DNA of 64,000 nt. It comes from Cacconaster sp045601245. GTDB lineage: Bacteria; Bacteroidota; Bacteroidia; Bacteroidales; UBA932. Location of the stretch: positions 33,948 to 97,947 of the forward strand of contig JAZRZH010000028.1 of the NCBI GenBank assembly GCA_045601245.1. Reading direction: 5' to 3'. Made by a program: the position numbers and the translations under genes. A model generated the notes under the pieces. It was not told the origin of the DNA and did no database searches. It was given only the letters and a program-made list of their open reading frames with translations. Every line of letters starts with the position of its first letter. Position 1 is the stretch's first letter. This document shows positions 49,634-57,860 of this stretch, in pieces.

Positions 49634-50869
49634 ATGAAAAAATTAATCTTTGCCACCGCGGTCCTTGTCACCTGCCTCGCATCCTGCTCCGGAATCAATC
49701 CGGACGGGGATAATATCGATCCGAAGGATAACCCGTACAAAGAGATTACGTTGACCCGCGTGCAGGAGGAAGTCGCAGCCAAAGAGCTGGATTTCGGTAT
49801 TGACCTGTTCAGCGACATTGCCTCACAGGAGAACGGCAACGTTATGATCTCGCCTTTCAGCGCATCGCTCTGCCTCTCCCTGATCGCATCCGGAGCTGAC
49901 GGCCAGACCTATGCACAGATGGCCTCCGCGCTGGGTTTCGAAGGCTTCACTTCCGAGCAGATCGACTCGTACTACAGCACGATGGTGGATGCCCTGCTCA
50001 AGGCCGACAAAGGCACGAAACTCGCTGTGGCCAATGCTGTCTGGGCTGCGGAAAGTCTGAATATGCGCAGTGAATATGTCAGCGAGGTGAAGCAGTACTA
50101 CAAGGCGAAGGTGGACAATCTTGACTTCAGCAGAAGTTCTTCCGTCAATACCATCAACAAGTGGTGCTCGGACAATACCAACGGCATGATAAAGAAGATT
50201 GTGGAGGATGTGGACCCGATGATACGCGTAGTGCTTGCCAACGCCCTGTATTTCAAGGGTACCTGGCAGGGTGGTCCTTTTGGCGGCAGCGACATGGAGT
50301 TCCGCAACATCGGTGGCTCCACCGCGTTCGTGAAGTCCTTCTCAGGCACAAAGAGCGTGCAGTCATACTTCGGCAAGGATGCCGCTGTCATTTCCCTGCC
50401 TTACGGCAACGGGGCCTTCAACATGATAGTCGTGCTGCCGGAGGAAGGTGCGGATTTCAACGCCTTTGTCAAGTCACTCAGCGCTGAGAAATGGACCTTC
50501 TGGCGCAATTCGCTTGTTCCGGCGCAGGTGGAGTTCCGCATACCGACCTTCAAGAGCGAATACAGGATGGCTGACAATTTCAAGGCCGCCCTTGGCCGGA
50601 TGGGGATGGTGCTGCCATTCTCCGATGCCGCGGACTTCAGCCGTATGTGCAGCGACGAAAGCCTCTATGTCAGCGATATCATACAGAAGACCGCCATAGA
50701 TGTCAATGAGAAGGGCACCGAGGCCGCAGCCGTGACCATCGGAATGATGAAAGCCACCAGCGCCGGTCCGTCGGACACACGCCTCTTCATAGCCGACCGC
50801 CCGTTTGTCTATGCCATAGTCGAGCAGTCCTGCCCCGGCATATTATTTATCGGTACCCACGTCAGGTAA
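49634..50869 (+). CDS. Serpin lipoprotein (second intact copy)
   Basis: The protein is 411 aa with lipobox LASC (lipid Cys18). Serpin motifs are NVMISPFSASLCLSLIASGADGQTY, NTINKWCSDNTNGMIKKIV, VVLANALYFKGTW, LPYGNGAFNMIVVLPEEG, the hinge VNEKGTEAAAVT (from 357) and ADRPFVYAIVEQSCPGILFIGTHV. The hinge matches inhibitory serpins closely. Counting 16 residues from hinge Glu359 gives P1 near Thr375 (KAT-SAG), but the loop is three to four residues longer than usual. The predicted specificity differs from the cassette 2 serpin (Met). It has no sigma gene beside it. Confidence 0.92.
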   Translation: MKKLIFATAVLVTCLASCSGINPDGDNIDPKDNPYKEITLTRVQEEVAAKELDFGIDLFSDIASQENGNVMISPFSASLCLSLIASGADGQTYAQMASALGFEGFTSEQIDSYYSTMVDALLKADKGTKLAVANAVWAAESLNMRSEYVSEVKQYYKAKVDNLDFSRSSSVNTINKWCSDNTNGMIKKIVEDVDPMIRVVLANALYFKGTWQGGPFGGSDMEFRNIGGSTAFVKSFSGTKSVQSYFGKDAAVISLPYGNGAFNMIVVLPEEGADFNAFVKSLSAEKWTFWRNSLVPAQVEFRIPTFKSEYRMADNFKAALGRMGMVLPFSDAADFSRMCSDESLYVSDIIQKTAIDVNEKGTEAAAVTIGMMKATSAGPSDTRLFIADRPFVYAIVEQSCPGILFIGTHVR

Positions 50870-51107
50870 GAGGCTTGGTCTCTGCTCTGAGGTGGTCTAA
50901 TATTGGCTTCCGTACACAAATCAGCCGTTTTTGTGCAACAATTAAGCTTCGCAAGCCGTTTCCTGCACAAATATTGGCTTTTTGTGCAGGAAATGGTCCG
51001 ATGATAGCAATCCCTGCACATTTTCCCGTTTTTTGTGCACGGAATCTGTCAACAAAGAAAGTGATGACGTCAGGCTGCGGGAGCCTTTGATTATTATGTC
51101 TCCCAGT
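50870..51107. other. Intergenic region with three TGCACAAA-type hairpins
   Basis: Three hairpins follow each other: TACACAAA..TTTTTGTGCA (about 50913-50937), CCTGCACAAA..TTTGTGCAGG (50962-50990) and CTGCACA..TTGTGCACG (about 51013-51041). The loops share a GGC/GCC core. They resemble the TGCAAAT hairpins elsewhere. No gene is visible. Confidence 0.5.
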
Positions 51108-51379
51108 CGGCAGGCTAAAGCCCTGCTGCTCGGGCCGCAGGCATCAAAATGCCTGCTGTGAACACCGCTCGCGTCCGGCGGGCTGAAGCCCTGCTGCTCG
51201 GGCCGCAGGCATCAAAATGTCTGCTGTGAACACCTCTCGCGACCGGCGGGCTAAAGCCCTGCTGCTCGGGCCGCAGGCATCAAAATGCCTGCTGTGAACA
51301 CCGCTCGCGACCGGCGGGCTAAAGCCCTGCTGCTCGGGCCGCAGGCATCAAAATGCCTGCTGTGAACACCTCTCGCGAC
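51108..51379. repeat. 68-bp structured repeat, four tandem copies
   Basis: Units begin at 51108, 51176, 51244 and 51312, each exactly 68 bp. Each carries GGGCT(A/G)AAGCCC and AGGCAT-caaa-ATGCCT stems. The fourth unit supplies the 3' end and stop codon of the minus-strand permease gene. The two stems and the length match the 67-bp units at 42.6, 55.2 and 60.0 kb. Confidence 0.9.
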
Positions 51380-52577
51380 CGGCGAGAAGGGCGGTGATGT
51401 AGCCGATAAGGCTGACACCGAGGACGGTCAGAAGTATGTCGGTCCACTTGATGACCACGGGATAGGCTTCTATCACGAAATTGCCCGGCATTTTGACGAT
51501 GCCGAAGCGCTGCTGTATCAGGCAGACGGCCAGTCCGACGACCAGTCCGATGACTATGCCCAGCAGAGAAATGAAGAAACTCTCCTTGATGAAGATGCCG
51601 TTCGTCAGTTTCCTGTCGGCGCCCATAGCGCCGAGGATGCGCATATCGTCCTCTTTCTCGATCCTGAGCATCGAGAGCGAGCCGAGGATGTTGAAGGAGA
51701 TGATTATCATCACGAAAAGCAATATCAGGTAGATGGCGATTTTCTCGTAGGAGAGCATCTTGTAGAGCATCTCGTTCTGCTGGCGGCGGTTCTTGACCGT
51801 GAAGCCCTCGCCCGCCATTCTTTCGATTTTCTTCTGGAACTGTGACGACACCACGCCGTTCCGCCCGATCAGTGTGCTGTCGGCGTAGATCTCCACGGCT
51901 GACACTTCGTCTTCATATTCGAGCAGCGAGCGGAGGGAGGAGAGCGGGACAAAGATGTATTTCTTGTCGAAACCCTGCTCCAGCGAGACTATTCCGGCAG
52001 GATAAAGGTCCTCCTTGCGCAGCGACGCCATCGGGTCGAGCAGCGACACTTCGCTGTTGCGTGACGGGAAATACACCTCCAGAGGCGTCAGGAACGATGT
52101 GCTCAGACCGAGTTCCAGTGCCAGGGTGCGACCGATGACGCCCTCCTTGAGGGAGCCGTATTCGAGTTCGAATTCCCCTTCTGTCAGGAAATCCTTCAGT
52201 CCCGTGACTTCGGAGTAGGTGGAGTCGACGCCCTTTGCGGTGGCGACGGCATTGCGCCCGCCGTATTTGAGATAGACATTCTCCTCCAGGACGCCGCAGA
52301 CCCTGCGCACGCCGCTCTGTGCCGCGATGCTGTCAAATACGGGGCTGGAAGGGGAGAAGACCTTGCCGGCGGCGGGGCTCACCAGCAGGTCCGGGGTATA
52401 GGTGTTGTTGAACGAGCGGACAATGCCGTCGAACCCGTTGTAGATGGAGAGGATTATAACCAGCGCCGCGCACCCGATTGCGATGCCAGCCGCCGAAATG
52501 CCTGAAATGATATTGATGACATTGTGCGACTTGCGTGCAAACAGGTAGCGCTTGGCTATGAATCCCGAAAGGTCCAT
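51348..52577 (-). CDS. LolC/E-like (FtsX-type) ABC transporter permease
   Basis: The protein is 409 aa: an N-terminal helix (NVINIISGISAAGIAIGCAALVIILSIYNGFD), a large periplasmic domain (about 50-270), then three helices with the FtsX/MacB-type signature (MIIISFNILGSLSMLRIEKEDDMRILGAMGAD). It probably extracts lipoproteins from the inner membrane with an ATPase encoded elsewhere. The last dozen codons (GRERCSQQAF) come from the 68-bp repeat, so the native C terminus has been replaced or lost. The start overlaps the rbfA stop by one base, so rbfA lies upstream in the same operon. Confidence 0.85.
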   Translation of the reverse strand: MDLSGFIAKRYLFARKSHNVINIISGISAAGIAIGCAALVIILSIYNGFDGIVRSFNNTYTPDLLVSPAAGKVFSPSSPVFDSIAAQSGVRRVCGVLEENVYLKYGGRNAVATAKGVDSTYSEVTGLKDFLTEGEFELEYGSLKEGVIGRTLALELGLSTSFLTPLEVYFPSRNSEVSLLDPMASLRKEDLYPAGIVSLEQGFDKKYIFVPLSSLRSLLEYEDEVSAVEIYADSTLIGRNGVVSSQFQKKIERMAGEGFTVKNRRQQNEMLYKMLSYEKIAIYLILLFVMIIISFNILGSLSMLRIEKEDDMRILGAMGADRKLTNGIFIKESFFISLLGIVIGLVVGLAVCLIQQRFGIVKMPGNFVIEAYPVVIKWTDILLTVLGVSLIGYITALLAGRERCSQQAF

Positions 52578-52924
52578 TATTTCTTGAGCAGTTCGTCGAT
52601 GTGTGCGACGTAGTCAAGGGAGTCGTCGAGGTAGAACGCGAGTTCCGGCACTATGCGCAACTGCTTGGCCACCAGGCGTCCGAGGTCGCCGCGGAGGCGC
52701 TTGTTGTTCTCCTCGAGGATGCCCATCACCTTCTCCGCCTTCTCAAACGGGAAGATGCTGACGTAAACCTTGGCGATGGAGAGGTCCGGGGTCATCTTGA
52801 CTCCGCTGACAGTCACCATCGCACCGTCGAAAGCCGCCATTCCGCGGCTGCGTATCAGTTCGGCAAGGTCGCGCTGGATTTCTCGCGCGACCTTCAACTG
52901 ACGGGTATTTTCGCTGTCAGGCAT
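52577..52924 (-). CDS. rbfA: Ribosome-binding factor A
   Basis: The protein is 115 aa with the KH-like fold of RbfA: RQLKVAREIQRDLAELI, VTVSGVKMTPDLSIAKVYVSIFP, and LRGDLGRLVAKQLRIVPELAFYLDDSLDY. It helps mature the 30S subunit by binding 16S rRNA. It overlaps the permease gene by one base and starts 2 bp after the tyrS stop, so tyrS-rbfA-permease form one transcript. Confidence 0.95.
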   Translation of the reverse strand: MPDSENTRQLKVAREIQRDLAELIRSRGMAAFDGAMVTVSGVKMTPDLSIAKVYVSIFPFEKAEKVMGILEENNKRLRGDLGRLVAKQLRIVPELAFYLDDSLDYVAHIDELLKK

Positions 52925-52926
52925 TA

Positions 52927-54216
52927 TTATTCGAATTTGAGGATGTAATAATTCTTCTTGCCCTTCTGTACGAGGATGTACTTGTCGTCAAGAAGGTTTG
53001 CTGCGGTCAGCTGCATTGCGGCGTCGGTGACCTTCTCCTTGTTGACGCTGAGGCCGCCGCCCTGGATCATCTTGCGGCATTCGCCCTTGGACGGGAACAC
53101 GTCCGTGGCTACCGCGAGGGTCTCGATGATATCGCAAGGGAAAGCGCTTTTTGCGAGGGTGTACTGCGGAACGCCGTCGAATACAGAGAGGAATGTCTTC
53201 TCATCCAATGCCTTGAGGGCGTCGGCGGTGCCTTTGCCGAAGAGCATTTCGGATGCGGAGATGGCCTTGTCATACTCTGCCTGGCCGTGAACCATAATTG
53301 TGACCTCCTTTGCGAGGAGTTTCTGGAGGGTGCGGCGCTCAGGGCATTCCTTATGCTCCGCGACGGCACCTTCTATGGTCTCGCGGTCGAGCATCGTGAA
53401 GATCTTGATATAGCGCTCGGCGTCCTCGTCGGATACGTTGAGCCAGAACTGGTAGAACTGGTAAGGGCTGGTGCGCTCCGGGTCGAGCCAGATGTTGCCC
53501 TTCTCGGTCTTGCCGAATTTGCCGCCGTCGGCCTTGGTGATGAGCGGGCAGGTGAGTGCGTATGCCTCGCCGCCGAGTTTGCGGCGGATGAGTTCAGTGC
53601 CGGTGGTGATGTTGCCCCACTGGTCAGCGCCGCCAAGCTGCAGCTTGACGCCCTTGTTCTCGTAGAGGTAGAGGAAGTCGTAGCCCTGAAGAAGCTGGTA
53701 TGTGAATTCGGTGAAGGACATTCCCTCGGATGATTCGCGGCTGAGGCGCTTCTTGACCGAATCCTTGGACATCATATAGTTGACTGTGATGAGCTTGCCG
53801 ATGTCGCGGGTGAAGTTGATGAATGTATAGTCCTTCATCCAGTCGTAGTTGTTGACGAGTTCGGCCTTGTTTGGGGCGTCGGACTCGAAATCGAGGAATT
53901 TGCCGAGCTGTTCCTTGATGCACTTCACATTGTGAGCGAGAGTCTGCTCATCCAGCAGGTTTCTCTCCTGGCTCTTCATCGAAGGGTCGCCGATCATTCC
54001 AGTGGCACCTCCTACGAGAGCGATCGGCTTGTGGCCACAGCTCTGGAAATGCTTGAGTATCATTATGCTGACAAGGTGTCCGATATGCAGCGAGTCACCT
54101 GTCGGGTCGATTCCGACGTAAGCCGCTGCCTGACCCTTCATAAGTTCTTCTTCCGTTCCCGGCATGATGTCGTGGATCATGCCTCTCCACTTGAGTTCTT
54201 CTACAAAATTCTTCAT
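52927..54216 (-). CDS. tyrS: Tyrosyl-tRNA synthetase
   Basis: The protein is 429 aa. The HIGH motif is HIGH at 44-47 (DSLHIGHLV), the KMSKS-like motif is KFGKT at 233-237, and tyrosine-site residues lie in the GADQWGNITTG segment (196-206). The last 70 residues (KGECRKMIQGGGLSVNKEKV) form the S4 RNA-binding domain. It charges tRNA-Tyr. It is followed by rbfA and preceded by a phosphopantetheinyl transferase gene 12 bp away. Confidence 0.97.
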   Translation of the reverse strand: MKNFVEELKWRGMIHDIMPGTEEELMKGQAAAYVGIDPTGDSLHIGHLVSIMILKHFQSCGHKPIALVGGATGMIGDPSMKSQERNLLDEQTLAHNVKCIKEQLGKFLDFESDAPNKAELVNNYDWMKDYTFINFTRDIGKLITVNYMMSKDSVKKRLSRESSEGMSFTEFTYQLLQGYDFLYLYENKGVKLQLGGADQWGNITTGTELIRRKLGGEAYALTCPLITKADGGKFGKTEKGNIWLDPERTSPYQFYQFWLNVSDEDAERYIKIFTMLDRETIEGAVAEHKECPERRTLQKLLAKEVTIMVHGQAEYDKAISASEMLFGKGTADALKALDEKTFLSVFDGVPQYTLAKSAFPCDIIETLAVATDVFPSKGECRKMIQGGGLSVNKEKVTDAAMQLTAANLLDDKYILVQKGKKNYYILKFE

Positions 54217-54228
54217 CTTTTCTATCTC

Positions 54229-54873
54229 TTAATCTGCGTCGACAACCCAGACCATCGCGTGGTTGTCAAAAATCATATATTCAAGTTCAAATTCGACTTC
54301 AGTGCCGTCCTTGTGAGTGAAGGTGGCCTCGAGTTCGCCGTCATCGTGCGGGTTGAAGCGCTCGATCTCAATCTGCTCCGCGAAGTCCACGCCACTGATT
54401 GACATTCTCTTGTAGATGGCTTCCTTGGCGCACCAGTAGATGGCGAGCTGGAGCGAACGCTTGCGCTCGGAGAGGTCCTCTATCTCATCTTCTGAGAGGG
54501 CCTTCTTCTCCACTGCGGAGAAGTCGCGGTCAAGGCGCTCGATGTCGATGCCCTGGTCCTCGTCAGGGTGAACGATGATAGCGACGTAATCATTCGTGTG
54601 CGAAATGCTGATCTCGGTGGCGAGGTTCTGGAGGTACGGGCGGCCGTTGTCGTGGTGGCCGAGATAGACCCTCTCGTCATCGAAGATCGTATTGAGCAGC
54701 GCCCTTACAGCAAGGCGCTCCCTGCGGCGGGCTTCACTCTTGATGAAGGTGAGGTCCTCCAGTTCGTTGTCGGGGATCTGCGTGGAATTGCGCAGTTCAT
54801 CCTCGGTTTCGGTAATGTGCCACACATAGATCGTGGCGTCGTTGTCAAGTTCTTTTTTTAGATATAGTGCCAT
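54229..54873 (-). CDS. Sfp-type 4'-phosphopantetheinyl transferase
   Basis: The protein is 214 aa. The two family motifs are QGIDIERL (107-114, first metal-binding Asp) and WCAKEAIYK (147-155), with an ISISHTNDYV stretch (88-97). It transfers phosphopantetheine to carrier proteins. The length lies between AcpS and classical Sfp types. It is the first gene of the tyrS operon by position. With no biosynthetic cluster in view, its target is likely the fatty-acid acyl carrier protein. Confidence 0.9.
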   Translation of the reverse strand: MALYLKKELDNDATIYVWHITETEDELRNSTQIPDNELEDLTFIKSEARRRERLAVRALLNTIFDDERVYLGHHDNGRPYLQNLATEISISHTNDYVAIIVHPDEDQGIDIERLDRDFSAVEKKALSEDEIEDLSERKRSLQLAIYWCAKEAIYKRMSISGVDFAEQIEIERFNPHDDGELEATFTHKDGTEVEFELEYMIFDNHAMVWVVDAD

Positions 54874-55038
54874 AAATGGTTATAAAATGACAGCCCCGGC
54901 GGCGGGAAAACCCGCTGCGGACCTGTGTATGTTCGATATGGGGAAAACGCACGACGGGAGAGGCTCGGATGAGCCCTCGTCAATCTGTCTGCAGCTGCAA
55001 CTCGGAGGTTCCAAAATATGTGCGTTTTAGTGTTCTTG

Positions 55039-55109
55039 TTGAGATACCGGGATTCGAACCTGGACTGGGAGAACCAAAATCTCTAGTGCTACCATTACAC
55101 CATATCTCA
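55039..55109 (-). tRNA. tRNA-Gln (anticodon TTG)
   Basis: The reverse complement folds with acceptor TGAGATA/TATCTCA, D-arm GGTGTAATGGTAGCAC, an anticodon loop TTTTGGT giving TTG, and T-arm CCAGGTTCGAATCCCGG. The discriminator base is A, and CCA is not encoded. Confidence 0.93.
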
Positions 55110-55156
55110 ATATTTACGGGGGTTGCACCCGTGTTTATTGGGGCCCTGCCCCATTC

Positions 55157-55223
55157 CGGCGGGCTGAAGCCCTGCTGCTCGGGCCGAGGGCATCAAAATG
55201 CCCTCTGTAAACACCCTCGCGAC
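55157..55223. repeat. 67-bp structured repeat, single copy
   Basis: It starts CGGCGGGCTGAAGCCCTG and ends CTCGCGAC. The variable stem is GGGCAT-caaa-ATGCCC, with the outer pair also compensated (A-GGGCAT / ATGCCC-T). A short partial copy (CCGGCGGGCTGACG) lies near 55290. Confidence 0.85.
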
Positions 55224-55588
55224 CTCGCTAGCGCCTGATGGTGCCCGTTATGCTTGCGCCATACTTCTGGCGGGCTCCCGAACTTCCTGTTCCGGCGGGC
55301 TGACGCATTTTTTGCGATTTTGCGGCAAATTTGCCACTTTTTCGCAAAACTGCCGCGATTGTCGCTTTTTGAGTCTGTTTCGTCGCTTTCTGACGGAACT
55401 GACTCGCTTCCTGCCTTTATGCGTCTGTTTTGGAGCAATAGGGCTCGGAAAAGGGTCTTCGCTCTCCGCCGGCTTTTATTCAACTTGCAAAGATATAAAG
55501 ATTTAGAATATTCAGCAAATTGTTGGTGACGAAGTGCTTGGTTACTGCTAATAAGCGTGATTTGCAATCATCTGATTGATAGGGTTTT

Positions 55589-55630
55589 AAGCAATAAGCC
55601 TTGCGCCATATGACGCAAGGCTTGTTGCTT
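55589..55630. repeat. CCTTGCGC-type hairpin C
   Basis: AAGCAAtAAGCCTTGCGCCA pairs with TGACGCAAGGCTTgTTGCTT. It is followed by TGAATATCAGTGTTTTGC and then ATTACGG, the flank shared with hairpin A. Confidence 0.7.
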
Positions 55631-55768
55631 ATATTACTGAATATCAGTGTTTTGCAAATTACGGTAGATGTTTCTACTTACGATATGAAGTGTTTTTTAT
55701 CGGCTGAGTGGGGAAGTGTTTCCGTAGAGGAGCTGGAATATAAATCTTTGAGTATCAGCCGCATAATC

Positions 55769-55802
55769 ATATAGCCTTGCGCAATGTTGCGCAAGGCTAT
55801 AT
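55769..55802. repeat. CCTTGCGC-type hairpin D
   Basis: ATATAGCCTTGCGCAA / TTGCGCAAGGCTATAT is perfect. The upstream flank matches hairpin B (GCTGGAATATAA..TCAGCCG.ATAATCA), and the downstream flank has CAATCAGTATTTTG as in C. Confidence 0.7.
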
Positions 55803-56107
55803 ATGCAAATAATTGACAATCAGTATTTTGTATTCCATACTTTTGTCGGGCAAGCTGGTTGGAGATCTGCGTCTGTCGGCGTTGGGTAGGAGCATTATGT
55901 CAGCCAGCGTAGCCGGTACTCTGCGTCTGTCGGCGTCGGGTAGGAGCATTATGTCTGCTGTCGTCTGGCCGGAGCTCAGCGTCTGTCTGCGTCTGGCCGG
56001 AGTTCTGCGTCTGCTGCCGTGCTGTCGGTTGGCCGGTCATCTGCTGTCTGCCGCACGCCGCACGCTGCACATCGCACGCCGCATGCCGCCGGCGGCTGGG
56101 TGGGAGA

Positions 56108-57112
56108 CTAGCAGCAGTTCTTGCTGCAATTCCTGCAGTGGGCGAATTCGCCGCGGAGACGTTTTTCGACAAGGGACTGCATCCTTTCGCGAAGTTCGTC
56201 ATCGGTAATGCGCTGCAGCACTTCGTATGCGAAGGCCATCTGCTGGAGGAGTTTAGCCTCCTCGGCAGGGATACCGCGGGTGCGCATATAGAAGAGTTCA
56301 TCCTCATTGAGGCGGCCTACCGTAGCACCGTGGCTGCACTTGACGTCATCGGCGTAGATCTCCAGCTGCGGCTGGCTGAACGCCTTCGCCGAATCAGAGA
56401 TCAGCAGATTGTGATTGGCCTGGAATGCCTCCGTATGCTGTGCATCCTGCGCCACTACTATGCCGCCGTAGAACTTTGTCACGCCCTCGTCATCGAGGAT
56501 GCCCTTGAAGAGCTGATTGCTGTGACAGTCGGGAACGAGGTGCTTGAGCACTATCGAATTGTCCATCAGCTGCTTCGAGTCGGTGAGATAGAGTCCGCTC
56601 AGGTCACATTCAGCGTGACGACCGTTGAGGTTGACAGAGATATTGTTGTCGATAACCCCGCCGTGCAGCGAGATGAAAACCATCCTCAGGCTCGAACCTT
56701 CCGCCATCTCGACATTGCATTTGAGGAAGTGCTCCGCCTTGTTGTGTTCATTCTGCATAATGAAGAACTCGGCGGATGCGCCGGCATCGAGGGTGATGTC
56801 CATCGTCTCCTCGGTCCTGAACTCATCGAGCGAGAACGTGTGCGAACACTCGATCACCGTGCCCTTCGAATTGGCTCCGAAATGGAAAATCTCGCGGAAC
56901 GAGAGCGGGCCTGTCAGATCCGCATTGCGGACCCCTATGATCTGGAGTTTCTCCTCCATCCGCTCGTTCTCCTTGAGCTCCAGGGTGAACGGAGAGACTC
57001 CGCCCTGCACCCTGCCGTTGACGATGAACTGCTGGCAGGTGTTCTTCAACGGCACCTTGCAGCGGAATTCATTGCCGCCGAGGTCCGGGACATATATGAA
57101 ATTCTGCTTCAT
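56108..57112 (-). CDS. sufD: Fe-S cluster assembly protein SufD
   Basis: The protein is 334 aa with the SufB/SufD beta-helix core: TMDITLDAGASAEFFIMQNE, GILDDEGVTKFYGGIVVAQDAQHTEAFQANHNLLISDSAKAFSQPQLEIYADDVKCSHGATVGRLNEDELFYMRTRGIPAEEA. The last residues (HCRNCSKNCC) give a Cys-rich tail. SufBCD is the scaffold that builds [Fe-S] clusters. It is the last gene of the suf operon, 3 bp after sufC. Confidence 0.95.
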   Translation of the reverse strand: MKQNFIYVPDLGGNEFRCKVPLKNTCQQFIVNGRVQGGVSPFTLELKENERMEEKLQIIGVRNADLTGPLSFREIFHFGANSKGTVIECSHTFSLDEFRTEETMDITLDAGASAEFFIMQNEHNKAEHFLKCNVEMAEGSSLRMVFISLHGGVIDNNISVNLNGRHAECDLSGLYLTDSKQLMDNSIVLKHLVPDCHSNQLFKGILDDEGVTKFYGGIVVAQDAQHTEAFQANHNLLISDSAKAFSQPQLEIYADDVKCSHGATVGRLNEDELFYMRTRGIPAEEAKLLQQMAFAYEVLQRITDDELRERMQSLVEKRLRGEFAHCRNCSKNCC

Positions 57113-57115
57113 AGA

Positions 57116-57859
57116 TTATTCGTTGATGATCCAGTCGTAACCCTTCTTCTCAATCTCAAGTGCAAGTTCGCGGCCCGCGGTCTTGATGATGCGGCCCTTG
57201 TAGAGCACGTGAATGAAATCAGGCACGATATAGTCGAGAAGCCTCTGGTAGTGGGTGATCACAATCGTGGCGTTGTCCGGACGGCGCATCTTGTTGACGC
57301 CGGTGGCGACGATGCGGAGGGCGTCCACGTCAAGGCCGGAATCGGTCTCATCGAGGATAGCGAGATCCGGTTCGAGCATCGCCATCTGGAATATCTCGTT
57401 GCGCTTCTTCTCGCCTCCGGAGAATCCCACGTTCACGCCGCGGCTGGAGAAGCTGCTGTCCATCTCCACGTAGGCCATCTTCTCGCGCATCAGTTTGAGG
57501 AATTCCGCTGCGGAGAGAGCCGGGAGGCCCTTCTGCTTGCGGTGCTCGTTGACGGCGGCCTTGATGAAATTGACGTTGGTCACGCCCGGTATCTCGATAG
57601 GGTACTGGAATCCGAGGAAAATGCCCTCCCAGGAGCGCTCTTCCGGCGTCAGGCCCGTGATGTCGCGCCCCTTGTAGATGATTTCACCGGAAGTCACGGT
57701 AAATGTCTCGCGTCCCGCGAGAACCGCCGAGAGAGTGCTCTTGCCGGCACCGTTGGGTCCCATTATGGCGTGGACTTCGCCGGGCTTGACTTCCAGATTG
57801 ATACCCCTGAGTATTTCCTTGTCCCCCACTGAAGCGTGGAGATCCTTGATGGTCAACAT
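57116..57859 (-). CDS. sufC: Fe-S cluster assembly ATPase SufC
   Basis: The protein is 247 aa of the ABC ATPase fold: Walker A GPNGAGKSTL, signature FSGGEKKRNEI, Walker B AILDETDSGLD and the switch His in VITHYQRL. The LGFQYPIEIPGV Q-loop is SufC-specific. ATP hydrolysis drives rearrangement of SufBD during cluster assembly. One base separates it from the PnuC-like gene upstream and 3 bp from sufD downstream. Confidence 0.96.
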   Translation of the reverse strand: MLTIKDLHASVGDKEILRGINLEVKPGEVHAIMGPNGAGKSTLSAVLAGRETFTVTSGEIIYKGRDITGLTPEERSWEGIFLGFQYPIEIPGVTNVNFIKAAVNEHRKQKGLPALSAAEFLKLMREKMAYVEMDSSFSSRGVNVGFSGGEKKRNEIFQMAMLEPDLAILDETDSGLDVDALRIVATGVNKMRRPDNATIVITHYQRLLDYIVPDFIHVLYKGRIIKTAGRELALEIEKKGYDWIINE

Positions 57860-57860
57860 A

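Larger units (their letters stand above)
55224..56107. other. Gene-poor region with hairpins and a 52-bp direct repeat
   Basis: No convincing gene lies in this stretch. It holds hairpins C and D of the CCTTGCGC family, a minus-strand TATCTTTG box (55487-55494) without a recognisable gene behind it, and a direct repeat: CTGCGTCTGTCGGCG(T)TGGGTAGGAGC at about 55868 and again at about 55920, both followed by ATTATGTC. Further CTGCGTCTG repeats run to 56010. Open frames here are low-complexity and look like artefacts of the repeats. Confidence 0.5.

Noticed and set aside
51108..51379. Possible CRISPR array
   Set aside because: The 68-bp units are contiguous with no unique spacers, each unit contains its own hairpins, and no cas genes are present in the window.
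55193..55567. A 124-codon minus-strand frame near the orphan TATCTTTG box
   Set aside because: The frame starts upstream of the promoter box, runs into the 67-bp repeat and has no recognisable domain; the box alone does not make it a gene.
55813..56208. A 131-codon open frame after hairpin D
   Set aside because: It consists of translated direct repeats and low-complexity sequence and runs into the sufD gene on the opposite strand.
56138..57832. A 564-codon open frame antisense to sufD and sufC
   Set aside because: It spans two real genes on the opposite strand, including their junction, and shows no family features.
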